Positions 1 through 11,078 of a stretch of DNA of 64,000 nt are shown here, piece after piece. Position numbers and translations under genes: made by a program. This DNA comes from Torreya grandis (Eukaryota; Streptophyta; Pinopsida; Cupressales; Taxaceae). The notes under the pieces are model-generated. The model was not told the origin of the DNA, searched no databases, and saw only the letters and a list, made by a program, of their open reading frames with translations. Location: assembly GCA_037957365.1 (NCBI GenBank), contig JARHVA010003186.1:1741501-1805500 (forward strand). The letters run 5' to 3'. Each line of letters opens with the position of its first letter. The first letter of the stretch is position 1.

Positions 1-26
1 GGCAAGCCATTGTGTTCACCAACCAT
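1..26 (-). CDS. Start of a Copia-type gag (partial, runs off the left edge)
   Basis: Only the first eight codons are in the window. The ATG reads leftward from position 26 and begins MVGEHNGL. It lies about 50 bp downstream (in sense) of an iMet primer-binding site and an LTR, which is where a Copia gag starts. Nothing of the nucleocapsid or pol can be seen, so the lineage is not settled. The call rests on position rather than on protein similarity. Confidence 0.4.
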
Positions 27-60
27 GATCTACCTGAGCCGATTAAGCTTCTCCTAAGGA

Positions 61-78
61 ACTTGCACTTTGATACCA
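61..78 (-). other. tRNA-iMet primer-binding site of element D
   Basis: In sense (minus strand) the sequence reads TGGTATCAAAGTGCAAGT. It matches the usual initiator-Met primer site TGGTATCAGAGC at its first eight bases, with one change in the next four. It sits 5 nt inside the LTR end at position 84, the normal arrangement for reverse-transcription priming. Confidence 0.75.
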
Positions 79-706
79 ATTATTGAACACACTATCTACT
101 GAGAGGGGGGGGGTGAATCAGTAGATGAGCTAAAACCTAATTCTTAAAACTTTTAAACAAGATACTTAAATTATATGCAAAGTAAAGAACAAAACAGAGA
201 TCACACACACACAAGAATGCTCAACACCATATTTTTACATGGAAACCCAAAGGGAAAAACCACGGTGAGAATAGTTGCTAGAAGCTACTATTCTAATCCA
301 ACCTCATAGAAAAAAAGTCTCACAGACAAACGTCACTGGTTACATTCAAGAGCACCCACTCTAAGGAAGCGTCAACTTCCTAATTGAGCACCAACTTATT
401 TTTTCTGATGGCACCAACCTATCAGAGAAATGAAGCTACAACTTCAAAATACAGAAGAGATTCAGAATGAACCTTGTTCACTTTTTTGTTACAAGTCTAG
501 TCTGTAATTGCACCTTCACTGTGTGCCTTCTCGGCTTATCTACCTTTATCTCTTTGTGTCTGGATATCTTCTACTTTGACACACTTTATTTTTTTTGCCC
601 TTTTTACGTTGTCTGCATATGTCCTCACTCGACAATTTTGAGTTAACACTCTAATTATTATTGCAGTAGCAGTAAAAAGATAGCAACATTCAAATGATCT
701 GTTCGT

Positions 707-720
707 AGCATATATAGATA
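707..720 (-). promoter_or_regulatory. TATA-like element of D LTR
   Basis: In sense the sequence is TATCTATATATGC. It is the only strong TATA-like run at a suitable place between the presumed U3 and R-U5 of this LTR. It fits transcription toward the left edge. This is position-based inference only. Confidence 0.4.
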
Positions 721-784
721 GATGCATCTTAGGGTTTTCTATAAAGAGTTCACACTTCCATTGCTCTTAACCAGTTCAAGCGTT

Positions 785-1180
785 TGATATGCATTCATTG
801 TGACTTTGACTTTGTGTCTCGATTCATTCTTCAAACAACAACGTTTAAATGTCTTTTACTATCTTTGGCATCTACACTTCTACTGTTCTTAATTGTGTCG
901 CTTCCTCGATCACTTCTGATATGCATTCAATGTGACTTTGACTTGGTGTCTCGATTCATGCTTCAAATGACAACGTTTAAATGTCTTTTACTATCTTTGG
1001 CATCTACACTTCTATTGTTCTTAATTGCATTGCTTTCTTGATCACTTTTGATCTGCATTCAATGTGACTTTGACATCGTGTCTCGATTCATGCTTCAAAT
1101 GGCAACGTTCAAATATCTTTTACTATCTTTGGCATATGTAATTCTACTATTCTTAACTGTGCCACTTCCTCGATCATTTT
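785..1180. repeat. Three tandem copies of a ~132-bp unit in D LTR
   Basis: Units begin with TGAT(A/C)TGCATTCA at about 785, 917 and 1,049, and the array ends near 1,180, so the period is 131-132 bp. Each contains GTGTCTCGATTCAT, an AACGTT(T/C)AAAT block and CTTTTACTATCTTTGGCAT. Copies one and two are closest; copy three is more diverged. The array lies just upstream (in sense) of the TATA-like site, where LTR enhancer repeats are common. Confidence 0.9.
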
Positions 1181-1980
1181 GATTGAATTATCTTGAGCTC
1201 CATGAAGATATATTGAGTTCATCACCAGTTCCAGTTGTTCCTTTACAGATAGTTAGAAGACATTGATTGCGGGCTTTTTAATTCTTTTATCGCGCCAAGT
1301 CACATTCTTTTATTTGTTGGATCTTTCCTTATGACCTTTTGACACTTGTCAAATGCGCGTTCACTCAGAGGATCATCTGAGTTTGCTTTGCACCATTGGA
1401 TCTAATGCACCGATCAGATATGAGCCATTAATATTTTAAAGCAGCATTAGTTTTAATACTTGCTTTGCCATTAACCATCGAGCTTCTTTTCTTCCCTTTT
1501 TGCATCTCATTGCTTTCTATATCATGGGTTTTCTTTTGCTCTTTTCAATTATCCTTGATATGCTCGATCTTTACCCTTTGTATTGAGCGTTAAACTTCAA
1601 CGTGTTGGCTTGATCTTATTTTCTTCGGCATTCTTGTAACATTCCTTGTAATGTCGATCCTTCAAGACTTGATCGTCTTTTAACCTTGCTTTAATTCCTT
1701 CATAAGGTTCCTTTATGCAAATTGTTGTGGGCCTTTGTGTCTTCGAGAAAATTTCTACAGACTTTTTATCCGAGTTCATTTCATCCTGAAGTGTCCTCCA
1801 ATTTCTCCAAAAGAATTCGTCATTGGCTTCTAATAGGAGATGTCCTTCAAAAATATTTTCTTCAAACTTTTTGTCTGCGTCATTTCTTCAGACTTTTTGT
1901 TTGCGAGGCATTTTTTTTGACTTTTTGTCTGAATGTCATTTCTTCAGACTTTTTGTTCGCGTCATTTCTTTGGCTTTTAT

Positions 1981-2210
1981 GCAAGTGTCCACATCCCCTT
2001 TGCAATATTCAAAATATACCCTTCATACTTTTTGCAATCTACCCTTTAACTTTTCTGCAAGTGTCCACATGCCCTTTGCAACATTCAAAAGATACCTTTT
2101 GGACTTTTTGCAATCTACCCTTCAACTTTTCTGCAAGTGTCCACATTCCCTTTGCAACGTTCAAAAGATACCCTTCAGACTTTTTGCAAAGGTCCACTTG
2201 CCCTTCGAAA
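1981..2210. repeat. Three tandem ~76-bp units in D LTR U3
   Basis: GCAAGTGTCCACAT recurs at 1,981, 2,057 and 2,133, giving a 76-bp period. Each unit also holds CTTTTTGCAATCTACCCTT and a (A/C)CCCTTTGCAA block. A degenerate fourth start (GCAAAGGTCCACTTGCCC) follows near 2,187. Long open frames on both strands here come from the repeat and are not genes. Confidence 0.85.
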
Positions 2211-2591
2211 TTTTTGAAAAGGCCCATTTGCCTGAGAAGGACTTGACAATTTTTTTGAAAGAGTTGTCCTTGCCATTCTTTTCAAAAGAATTCCTTCAAA
2301 ATAATTCTTCAAGACTATTTCGAGTTTTCCATTCTTCTTGACTTATCTCGATTGCCTATTCTAAGTAAGAGCACTCCACAAACGCGATTTACTCCACAAG
2401 TCTGCTCAACTCAACCTTTAGCATTAATGCATGATCAGTTTCAATCTCAATGACATCAAGGACATTAACCTTTGACATCAATGACACTTCCATGCTGCCC
2501 TAGATGAAAATGATAACTGTTCAGTCCTCAGTCTACTTTCTGTATCATGATATCAAAACTATCAACTATCTCCTTGCTCAAATTTTCAACA

Positions 2592-3063
2592 CACGTGCCC
2601 TTTGGGACTTTGTAATTTGTCTCTTTCTTTCGCTGGTTGCCCTCTGCAAGGGTTTCTTTCATGCAAAAGTGCCCTTTGAGCTTTTTGAAATGGTCTTCAC
2701 CTTTCTCAAGGTGTCCTCTGCAAGGGTACTTACCCTTCAGACTTTTTGCAAATGTCCTTTAAGCCATCAAAATGCTCTCCGAAGGAAATCCATTGCCTTT
2801 TGCGAACTGCCTTAGAGCATTTCGGGTCCTTAAATCACTTCTATTTATAAAAGTAGACAAGTAATGCACCTGCACAAACCTAATTTGCACTAGTCTAAGC
2901 AAAATGACAAAACACTTGGCTTTTTCATTAGAAAGGTCTGCAGAAAACATTTTTTGCAGAAGCCAGCAGATGGATGATCTAGCCAAACATGGATTGGATG
3001 ACCTTTGTAAAGAAAAGGAGGGGGTGTTGACTTTTGGTTTGTAGGACCAAAAATTTGTCAACA
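2592..3063 (-). repeat. 3' LTR of A1 (first ~470 bp of U3 only)
   Basis: It aligns with 10,584-11,055, the start of the A1 5' LTR, along its whole length; the two differ by an estimated 10 percent. In sense it starts TGTTGACAAATTTTTGG at 3,063. At 2,592 the match stops because element D begins there. Confidence 0.9.
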
Positions 3064-3067
3064 AAAT

Positions 3068-3083
3068 TGGTGACTCATAGGGG
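3068..3083 (+). other. Conserved antisense primer-site-like motif at A1 3' end
   Basis: The plus strand reads TGGTGACTCATAGGGG, starting 4 nt after the end of the LTR (AACA, then AAAT). This resembles the tRNA-Arg primer site TGGCGACTCC...GGGGA known from Tat/Ogre-type elements, but on the strand opposite to gag-pol. A purine tract would be expected here on the minus strand and none is present. The same block recurs at 18,879, 21,622 and 40,386. Confidence 0.6.
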
Positions 3084-3319
3084 AAGCATGTTTGTTGTGC
3101 TTGGGAATACTAGTAGCCACAAATTCCATTGGACATGGAGTCAGGATGCATTTTGGAGAAGTCAAGAACAACATTGTAAGGACCCATGAACCAACAAATA
3201 TTTTACCCCAAAAAACAAGGAAAAAACACACACAAAGGCTAAAAACACTACACACATGCATAACAACACTTAGGAAAAATGAGAAAAAACAAGGAAATTA
3301 TGTACATGACAAAAGAAAC

Positions 3320-4481
3320 CTAGTAACAATGCTTAAGATATATCCCCTTGACTGGGATATGTAGCTCTTCACCATCCAAATTGGAGAGTTGGAAAGCATT
3401 ATGTTGCTTGCATTGGGTGATGACATATGGGCCACTCCACAAAGCTCCTTGGCGTAGATCTTTTGTCAAAATGCTTCTTTGTTTGCTGTTGGTGGCTAGT
3501 CATGGCATCCATGGCTTGGTCTCTCGCTTCTTGAAGCTCCATTAGCTCACAATATCTGACTTCTAGGCTATCGCTCTCCACCAATTGTAGCTGATGGGCA
3601 AGATCCAAGGTTGGTAACTCAAATAAGATAGGAAGTCTAGCTTCCCTTCCATACATAAGTGTTCATGGTGAATTCTCGATCACCATCCTTGGAGTGATCC
3701 TATCTACCTAAAAAGTTGTCTTTAACTTGGCATGCCAAGTCCTTTGATTTTTATTCATTTCCCTTTTTATGATCCTAATCAAATTCTTGTTTGTGGACTC
3801 AGCGAGCCCATTTCCTTGTGGATAGTAGTTGGAAGAAGTGCTGATATAGATGCCATACTTCAATGCCCACTCACTTGTCGTCGTTCCCAATAAAGCCAAT
3901 GCATTATCTAAAATTATTGTGGTTGGGACCCCAAATCTTGTCACTATGCCTTCATAGAACTCTAGGACTACACTCTCATTGACCTCTTTCAAAGATACAA
4001 CCTCTACCCATCTTGTGAAATAATCCGTGGCAGTCAAAACCCACTTGTGTCCAACACTAGAAGGATGATTGATCAACCTATGAAGTCCAACCCCCATTGC
4101 ATGAATGGTTGTTCCACTTGAATAGGATGAAGAGGCATAGTAGCCAGCCATTGCTTCCCATCAAAGAAGGCACATTTTTGATATTTTTTTACCCAAGCAT
4201 GAGTGTCTTTAAACAAACTGGGCCAAAAGTAACCAACCCTCATAATCCCTTACAGCGGTGGCCTTGGGAGCAAAGTGGCCACTAGCTGGGCCGTCATGGA
4301 AGTCAAACAGTACCTTGTCAACTTGGTTTGAATCAATGCATCTCAAGAGCACCCCTGAAAAGTCTTTCCTGAACAACACTCCATCAACTAGGACATAAGG
4401 AAGAGATTGGAGTCTAAAATACCTCCTCTTGGTCCTATCAAGACATTGTAGACACTCCCCTGTTCGAAGGAAATGAACCAT
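3320..4481 (-). pseudogene. A1 integrase (decayed)
   Basis: Fragments run in sense from 4,481 to a TAG stop at 3,320. The N-terminal zinc-binding part is near 4,209-4,481. The core is at 3,708-4,151 with ATDYFTRWVE, the second catalytic Asp in TIILDNALAL and the Glu in GNGLAESTNKNL. The tail at 3,320-3,656 has FDKRS and ends VKGIYLKHCY, a C-terminus also seen in elements B and C. The region around the first Asp is garbled by a frame change, so the enzyme is dead. Integrase would join the cDNA ends to target DNA. Confidence 0.85.
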
Positions 4482-4484
4482 GTC

Positions 4485-5249
4485 TTATGCCCAACTCTTC
4501 ATGACTATAAGTACAGCTATTGTAGGTTCATCATGGAGTACCAAAACATCCTCATTCAGCTCTTTCATGTCTGTAGCGAGGTGTTCACACAACCTTCTTC
4601 CTCTTACCAGCTTGGTGGTCTTGATCTCTATGTCATACTCCATTACTTTGGTGATCAAACCTGCCCTTTTCTCATTCAAGTCTCGATTCAACAAGAAGTC
4701 TTTTACGCTAGGATGTGGCATCATAATGTGAATTTTGTTGTTACACAACATATGTCTAAACCTCTTCAAACTTTGTATGACTGCAAGCACCTGCTTCTCA
4801 ACATATGTGTATCTAACCTTATAGCCTTCTAAACCTTGGCTGAAAAAAGCAAGAGGCTATTCTAAATTCTCACCATTTGCTTGAGTGAGCATGGTAGAGA
4901 TTACCTCTTCATTCCCAAAGGTGTATAGATTGAAGTCCTTGGAGAAGTTTGGACTAGCCAGGGTAGGAGCTTGGGCGATAGCTTGCTTGATGCCTTCAAA
5001 GCTTTCTCTTCTTGCTGTCCATGTGCACGTCTCGTCTTTAGCATGGAAGTTAGTGGCTCGACAAGCTCAACAAAGTTAGGAATGAATCTCCTAATGAAAT
5101 TTATTTTACCAAAGAAACTTTGCAAGCCTTTCTTGTGTTTAGGTAGAGACAATGCTAAGATGACGTGCACCCTCTCTGGATCAATGGATACGCCTTCCTT
5201 TGAAATGACATGGCCCAAGAGCTTGCCTTTGTGGACGACAAACACACAT
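4485..5249 (-). pseudogene. A1 RT connection region and RNase H (decayed)
   Basis: The part at 4,901-5,245 has the end-of-RT signature ISKEGVSIDPERV and LPKHKKGLQSFFGKINFIRR. The part at 4,485-4,790 has RNase H-end sequence NEKRAGLITKVMEYDIEI. Between them the frame changes and the reading is poor. The native RNase H would degrade the RNA strand of RNA:DNA hybrids. The homologous segments of B (25,499-26,431) and C (37,430-38,192) show the same order. Confidence 0.8.
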
Positions 5250-6083
5250 TTCTATGGGTTGAGAGAGATGCCAAAATCTCTACATATTTCAAAGATTTGC
5301 CTCAGGGCTTCAAATTTTCACTTGCCTCCTTGGAAAAGATTGTCACATCATCAAGATAAACTAGCACAATGTCATTGATCAAACCTTGGAAAGCCATATC
5401 CATAGCATGTTGGAAGGTAGCTCTAGCATTTGACAATCTGAATGGCATCTTCCTATAGGCATATGTTCCCCACTTGGTGGGAAGGCTGTCTTGTATTGGT
5501 CACATTATTATACCAGGATTTGATTGTACCCAGAGTAGCCATCTAAGAGAGAATCTTTCATTGCCTGTCACCATCTGAAGAATTTGCTCCATACTTGGAA
5601 GGGGATAGTGATCTCTCAATGAGACTCTTTCAGGTCTCTGAAATCCACACACAATATGACCTCTCCATTCTTCTTCCTAACAGGGACCAAATTGGCTTGC
5701 CAAGAAGAGTGTTTGATAGTGAAAATGATCCTGGACTCGATCAGTTTGGTGAGTTCCTTCCTCATGAGAGGCTCGATCTTTGGATTGATTGGCCTTTGAT
5801 TTTGCTTGATGGGTTTGGCTCCTTCCTCTAGCTTAATGGTGTGTTGGGCTAAGCTCGGATCAAAGCCCTTCAAATCACCATACTCCCAAGCGAAGACATC
5901 AGCAAAATCTTGACATAACATAATGAAAGCATGCTTTTTCTCTTTGGTACACATCTTCCCAAGTGCAAACAAATTATACTTATAGATCTCTACCCTTTCA
6001 TAATTTTCCTTCTTGGTTGACATGCTTGCTTTGTCTCTCTTGAGTTGGTCATCTTCATTGAAAATGCTCTCAAGAGTTACCAA
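5250..6083 (-). pseudogene. A1 reverse transcriptase (decayed)
   Basis: The open part 5,616-6,083 holds the RT entry region (FADVFAWEYGDLKGFDP, then HSSWQANLVPVRKKNGE and CVDFRDL). Further downstream in sense, near 5,340-5,380, the catalytic box reads VLVYLDDVTIFS with both Asp residues present. Stops and a frame change between 5,400 and 5,616 break the enzyme. The lack of any open frame joining the two halves makes it non-functional. Similarity to C (44,920-45,461) is clear by eye. Confidence 0.9.
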
Positions 6084-6229
6084 ACCTTTGGGAAGCCTGT
6101 TGGTCTTTAATTGAACAATCTGCCCATCATACCACTGCTGTAGTTTGGACTGATTTTTGGAAGCAAACTCAACTTCTTCCTACAAAAAAAGTGCTATTTG
6201 CTGGTCAATTTCAAACATCTACCAATTGG

Positions 6230-6817
6230 TGACATTGTCTGGTATGGAGGCCCTCACAATCACCTTTAAATGATGTTGATTCTTGCTTTGTCTCATCCCC
6301 TTTGGGATATCAAACTGAGCACCAACTGATGCTAGTCTATTCGCATACTTGTTCTCCTCTCATGGAATGGAAGTGATGTTGAAAGCAACGAAGTTCTCTA
6401 CAAGACCCCACAATCTATTCTTGTAAGACTTGAGTAAGGAATTCTTGGTCAAGCTTTGATCTCTCACTTGGTTCATAATCAATTCACTATCTCCAAACAC
6501 CTGCAATTCTTTGATTCCTCTCTTGCCCATTTTAGGTCATAAACAAGGGCCTCATACTCTGTTACATTGCAGGTACATGAGAACTGAAACCTGGAAGTTG
6601 AGAAGTATTTATATTTTGAAGGTGAAACCAACATTGCCCCACCACCAGCTCCTAACTTGCTTCTAGATCCATCAAAGAACAACTGCCACAAACCACAGTC
6701 CTCTTGGTCTATCTTCATCAATTTTGACATGAAAACATCTTTCTTAGTAGACTCCAAGACCAACTTATTCAATGAATTTTTAAGGATCATGCTCAAAGTT
6801 GTCATTTTCCCATTCAT
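6230..6817 (-). pseudogene. A1 archaeal-type (second) RNase H
   Basis: The segment reads GLWQLFFDGSRSKLGAGGG, then NVTEYEALVYDLKWA, and near 6,475 a GDSEL-type block at the start of the next frame. This is the pattern of the extra RNase H that marks Tat-type plant elements. In sense it comes after protease and before RT. In Ogre and Retand, as I recall, the extra domain follows the normal RNase H, so its position here deserves comparison with other Tat subgroups. Stops break the second half (6,230-6,480). Confidence 0.75.
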
Positions 6818-7517
6818 CTAGGAGGAGGTTAGCAACTCCTACAAGGGAAGATGATGGAGATTGGTCCACCTGGAGCTCTTCTTCATCAATGATCACATAG
6901 TTCACATTCACCGCTTTGAGTGAGTATGGCTTTAGGTGATCCTTATGGATGGGCTCTGACTCAATCTTTACTTTAGTTCCATACTTTGTCCTAAAAACCA
7001 TGTAAGACCAATTGGCTACCAAGTATTCATCTATCTTGGATGTGAAATCCCTTGACAAGCAAAGAGCGAGGTAAGGAGGAACATTTGCCACTACCACATC
7101 ATGGGGAATTGATAAGGTTGGACAGGCATAGAGAGTTAGATTCAAGCCTCTTGCTACTCCCAAGGTCTTAGATGGTGATCCATCCAACTATAAAACTCCT
7201 TTGGTCATTTGATCATACTTGAGGCCTAGCTTATCAGCTATGCACTTGGGCATAACTATGGTGCTTGCTCTACTATCAATGATGCAATTATGGACCAAGA
7301 AATCACCAATAATCAGGGACAAATAGAAGGGAGGGACCTTCTCATCTTTCTTTCGTTGACCTCCCATGGGAGGAGCCCCATTTACTATCAACACATTATC
7401 ATTTATTGTTGGGACAACTTGCTCACCCAGCCCATACAATTCCTTTTGGAGTATATCCTTTTCTCTGGACAGTGCTAAAGAATCCCATAATGAGATGTTC
7501 ATGTGCAGCTTCTCCAT
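6780..7517 (-). pseudogene. A1 aspartic protease and linker
   Basis: The fragment 7,188-7,517 holds PPFYLSLIIGDFLVHNCIID followed by SRAST. The usual active-site triplet is Asp-Ser/Thr-Gly; here Gly has become Arg. A stop follows GVL; the next frame, 6,780-7,187, continues with LDGSPSKTLGVARG and CLSRDFTSKIDEYLV, which has counterparts in element C (46,572-46,811). The protease would cut the Gag-Pol polyprotein. It is inactive by both the changed motif and the stop. Confidence 0.8.
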
Positions 7518-7529
7518 TTAGTCCACTAT

Positions 7530-9116
7530 ATTGATTGAATGATTGCCCCCTTTAGAGTTCTCCTTGGGAACATTCGTAACCTATGGTGCAACCTGAGGAG
7601 CTAAAGCTGCAACCACTGACCTGTAATTGGGAAAATTTTGGTTTGCTTGTGGTGAAGGAGACACTGTAGGTGCTTGAGTGGCTGCTTGAGCTTCATCAAT
7701 GGCTCTCCTTTTGGTCCTGGTGTTGGCTGCAACACCAACATTCTGATTACTTGTGCTCCCTACATAGTTGATTGTGTAGAACTCTCCTTCCAAGTGATTC
7801 ATAAGAGTGGAATCAGATTGACCCTACCTACTGTCCATCCCAAGTTGTGTTGACATCTCAAAATTTAAGAATTAGGCTGCTTGATCACCTTGTGTAGTCA
7901 TGCTTTGACTTGGTAGCTCACTGGCATAAGCAACCTGTTCTTGGCCATGTTCCAAGGGTGGATAATTGGGCTGCTCCTGCACTAAATTATTTTGAGTGGG
8001 GACAAGAGCCTTGGAAGATGAAGGGGCATTTGGATTATAGCTTTGATAAGACTTGACATGTGTAATTTGACCTTGCCCTTGATTCTAATTCTAGAAGGGA
8101 GGCCTATTGGCTTGCCCAAACTGTTGATAGCCTTGATTTGGCTTATAACTCTGAGTTTGTTGTCTCTTGAGGGCAACTAACTCATTGGTAACACTCTGCA
8201 GTAGGCTCTTAACTTTATGGATGTCATTTATAGGAGTAGCAACTGACTTCTCTTGATTAGACAAAGGAGCTAGAGTAGGCACAACAGGGTGGACTGAGGA
8301 CTGTAAATTACAAAAGAGTGGCATATGAGGTCTAAGAGCTATCCTTCTTGCTTGAACAAGGCAATTTTCAGTAACTATGGCTATCTCATAAGTAGCAGAC
8401 AGAGTGTTTCCACCCATGGACTGTATCATGACAACAATGTCACTATTTAGGGCCTTCAAGTAGTAAAGGAAAACATAGCTTGAGGTTGGCCTCACAAGAA
8501 TTGGGATTTTGTCCCAAGTCTTTTAGAACCTAGTGTTAAAATATTGCATAAACTCATGTGGGGCTCTCTTCATGGTGGTTAACTGCTCAGCTAAAGACAA
8601 ATGGTCACTTTTTTTCCCAAACCCATTAGTCAAGAGGGTCCCCAACTCATTCCATGAGCCACCTGAGTTCATAGGCAAGGTCCCATAGTAGTCCAGAACT
8701 TTCCCTTTGAAGGACAAGGCTAGCAATCTAGTGGCTACATTTTCTTCAGTGATATTCTGGATGTTGCAGAGGTTGGCTATGTTTCTAATATGCTCGACAA
8801 CAGTGATTGGACCCTATCCACTAAAGGGAGGAACACTTTTGAGAGTTGTCCCTAAAATTGGGTCATACTGCTTAAGGTTCAAGGGACTTTGACCATTGAA
8901 GGCCACAAAAGGGAAAGCCCTAAGGGCTGCCATGGCTGTGAAAGGATTCAACCGGGGTCTTCTTGAGTAGGTATATTTTATGGTTGGTTTAGGAAAATGG
9001 CTTGCTACATAAGGGTGGGTATTTTCAAACCTCAACCTTTTCCTTGAGGTCAAAGGCAACTCAAAAAATTCAAAAGGGACACCCCTAGAAGAAGATCTTG
9101 TAGTGACCTTTGGCAT
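7530..9116 (-). pseudogene. A1 gag (decayed)
   Basis: It starts at 9,116 with MPKVTTRSSSRGVPFEFFEL, the same start seen in B (29,017) and C (48,831). It then runs through FNGQSPLNL, LSLAEQLTTMKRAPHEFMQY and YYLKALNSDIVVMIQSMGG. No clear CCHC knuckle is visible. At least four stops or frame changes split it. The Gln- and Pro-rich tail continues to about 7,580. Gag would form the virus-like particle in the cytoplasm. Confidence 0.85.
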
Positions 9117-9249
9117 GGGATGCCAGGATGATCATTTACCAGAGACTGAGTTCCTAAATGGAGTCGCTAAGTGCTAAATATAAATCTTTTTGGTTTTCTT
9201 AACAATATCAAGACCAACACCAATCTTGAAACTTACAGGACAAAAATTT

Positions 9250-9267
9250 GTCCCATCGGACGTGCCA
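9250..9267 (-). other. A1 primer-binding site
   Basis: In sense it reads TGGCACGTCCGATGGGAC, 5 nt after the 5' LTR end. Close variants stand at the same place in LARD (42,711-42,729) and in all B units (for example 34,098-34,117). I do not assign the tRNA with confidence. Confidence 0.6.
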
Positions 9268-9920
9268 AAAACTATTGACGCAGTGGATTGCACCCTCTGG
9301 AGGGAGGCTTAGCTCTCTTCCTCCACGCGACACAATGGAGACATTGCTCTTGCTATGGGTTGCAAACTTGAGGGATGAATCTCTAGATTAGAGGCTAGCT
9401 CCCCTTGATGCACCTTGAGGCCCTGGATTTCCTACTGCTAACAATGGGGGGAATAAAAAGGGAGAGAAATACTGAAATCATAACCTAAACTAATGTGTGG
9501 ATGCACCAAAATAGTTGGTCTACTCAACTTTGACATACACTTTACACCAGAGAGGAACAAGCATACACTTCATTGAAATGAGAACCTTTCTTGCATCAGT
9601 GTTTCAACAGGGGATCTTATGGAGATACAGGGAGGAAGAACTACCTTGGTGTTCTAAGACACTATGGACAGCCTGTTCACATGCGCCTATACTCTAAGCT
9701 GGACACTTCATGTTTTCCTGCAAGAGAACTCACAATACACTAGATATGTTGGCATAAACTTATGAAAGCATGAAAAGGAAGTGACTTAACATAAGATAAA
9801 ACCATAGACATGCAAAAGTGCAAGCTCAAATGGAGGTAAAAATGCTTCTTTTGATTCAAGGTAAATTCCTTCAGGGCTTCGCCATACAATGTTGAGATAT
9901 TTTTTCTCAAATGAGAAGTT

Positions 9921-9932
9921 GCAAATATATAG
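9921..9932 (-). promoter_or_regulatory. TATA-like box of A1 LTR
   Basis: CTATATATTTGC in sense, with about 650 bp of R-U5 between it and the LTR end. The homologous position in LARD has TTATATATATTG (43,451-43,460) and the solo LTR has CTATATATT (23,830-23,838). Confidence 0.55.
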
Positions 9933-10501
9933 AGAACTTGGAAACAGATAGCTGACAAATTAAGGGATGAAAACCCATGCTAAGTTAAACACTTCTTTAG
10001 AGACCACAAGCCCATGTTGTTGCCGTATTCTTCCAATTGTGCATAGGAGGGCCATGTTGTAGATGTCCAAGTCGCTGCCCTTGCTGTCTTGGGCGTGCAA
10101 AAGCATGGGATACTCCTAGCAACTGACAAAGCCATCCCCAATTTGTGTTGACTGGACCATGCTCTCTTCAATGCTGGGCGCAATTGGCTATGTATTAATG
10201 GTGAAAAGTGAAAACATGGGATGCTCTCTATAGTTCGAAATCCAATCTATTTTATTAGTTTTTGGTAGATATATTTCACCAAATGTATTAATTCTCTTTG
10301 CTGAGTCATCAATGCCACTTGTCTTGGTCTAAGTGGTCATTGATTCTATCCTTTGTCTTTGTCAGCAACCAAAACTGTTCCTTATTTTGTCTTTTCTGCT
10401 TTGTCTTTGCCCGTGTTTTGTCTCCTTCCTTCGACTTCTCATTTGCCTTGGCCTTTTCTTTGCTTGCTCTTTGACTTATTAGGCTTTTTTTCGCACTTTC
10501 C

Positions 10502-10547
10502 TTCAGACAAAATGTCCGAAGAAATTCCTTCGGACATTTTGTCTGAA
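10502..10547. repeat. Perfect inverted repeat in A1 U3
   Basis: The arm TTCAGACAAAATGTCCGAAG is followed by a 6-base loop (AAATTC) and then its exact reverse complement. It is one of many TTCAGAC...GTCTGAA palindromes spread over the A, B and C LTRs. Confidence 0.9.
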
Positions 10548-11078
10548 GGAATTCTTTCTTTTGATTTGCTTCTTTTCCCAAAGGGCACGTGCCCTTCGGG
10601 ACTTTGCAATTTGTCTCCTTTCACTGGTTGCCCTCCACAACGGTTTCTTTCATCCAAAAGTGCCCCTCGGGCTTTCTGAAATGGTCTTCACCTTTTTCAA
10701 GGTGCCTTCCACAATGGTACTTACCATTTGGACTTTTTGCAAATGTCCTTCAAGCCATTAAAATGCCCTTCAAAAGAAATCCATTGCCTTTTGCGAACTG
10801 CCTTAGACCATTTCGGGTCCTTCAATCGCTTCTACTTATAAAAGTAGACAAGTAATGCACTTGCACAAACCCGATTTGCACTAGACTAAGCAAAATGACA
10901 AAACACTTGGCTTTTTCATTAGATAGGTCTGGCAGAGAACATCTTTTGCACAAGGCAACAAAGGGATGATCTAGCCAAACATGGATTAGATGACCTTTGT
11001 AAATAAAAGGAGGGGGTGCTGAATTTTGGTTTGCAGAACCAAAAATTGGTCAACACATATGAAGTTTCTTCTTAAAGA

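Larger units (their letters stand above)
84..2591 (-). mobile_element. 5' LTR of Copia-type element D
   Basis: In sense the LTR starts TGTTGAAAATTTGAG at 2,591 and ends near 84 with TGTGTTCA, next to a primer-binding site. The G-run near 110-118 followed by GTGAATCAG is a layout I associate with plant Copia LTRs. A TATA-like stretch lies at 707-720, giving about 1.9 kb of U3 and 0.6 kb of R-U5. U3/R holds two tandem arrays (785-1,180 and 1,981-2,210). The right end interrupts the A1 3' LTR at 2,591/2,592, where the other A1 LTR copy is continuous. The rest of D lies left of the window, so its target duplication cannot be checked. Open frames on both strands inside it are by-products of the repeats. 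Confidence 0.65.
2592..11055 (-). mobile_element. Element A1: Tat-like Ty3/gypsy retrotransposon
   Basis: The order in sense is 5' LTR (9,273-11,055), primer site, gag, protease, archaeal-type RNase H, RT, RNase H, integrase, 3' UTR, and 3' LTR remnant (2,592-3,063). The 3' LTR is cut by element D, so its outer end and the target duplication are outside the window. Every coding segment carries stops or frame changes, so the element cannot move by itself. The extra RNase H and the long LTRs point to the Tat side of the non-chromovirus Ty3 elements. Confidence 0.9.
9273..11055 (-). repeat. 5' LTR of A1
   Basis: This is 1,783 bp. In sense it starts TGTTGACCAATTTTTGG at 11,055 and ends ...CTGCGTCAATA at 9,273, just before the primer site. 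R-U5 (9,273-9,930) matches the LARD LTRs and the solo LTR at 22,111-24,564 in long blocks. A TATA-like CTATATATTTGC lies at 9,921-9,932. U3 carries a perfect inverted repeat with 20-bp arms (10,502-10,547) and several CCCTTCGGG-type blocks. Confidence 0.9.

Noticed and set aside
784..1041. 85-codon plus-strand frame with internal repeats
   Set aside because: Two copies of the 132-bp repeat read in frame; no start context or domain.
1722..2341. Long overlapping frames on both strands (up to 174 codons)
   Set aside because: They coincide with the 76-bp tandem array and U3 repeats of an LTR, have no domain, and overlap each other in several frames.
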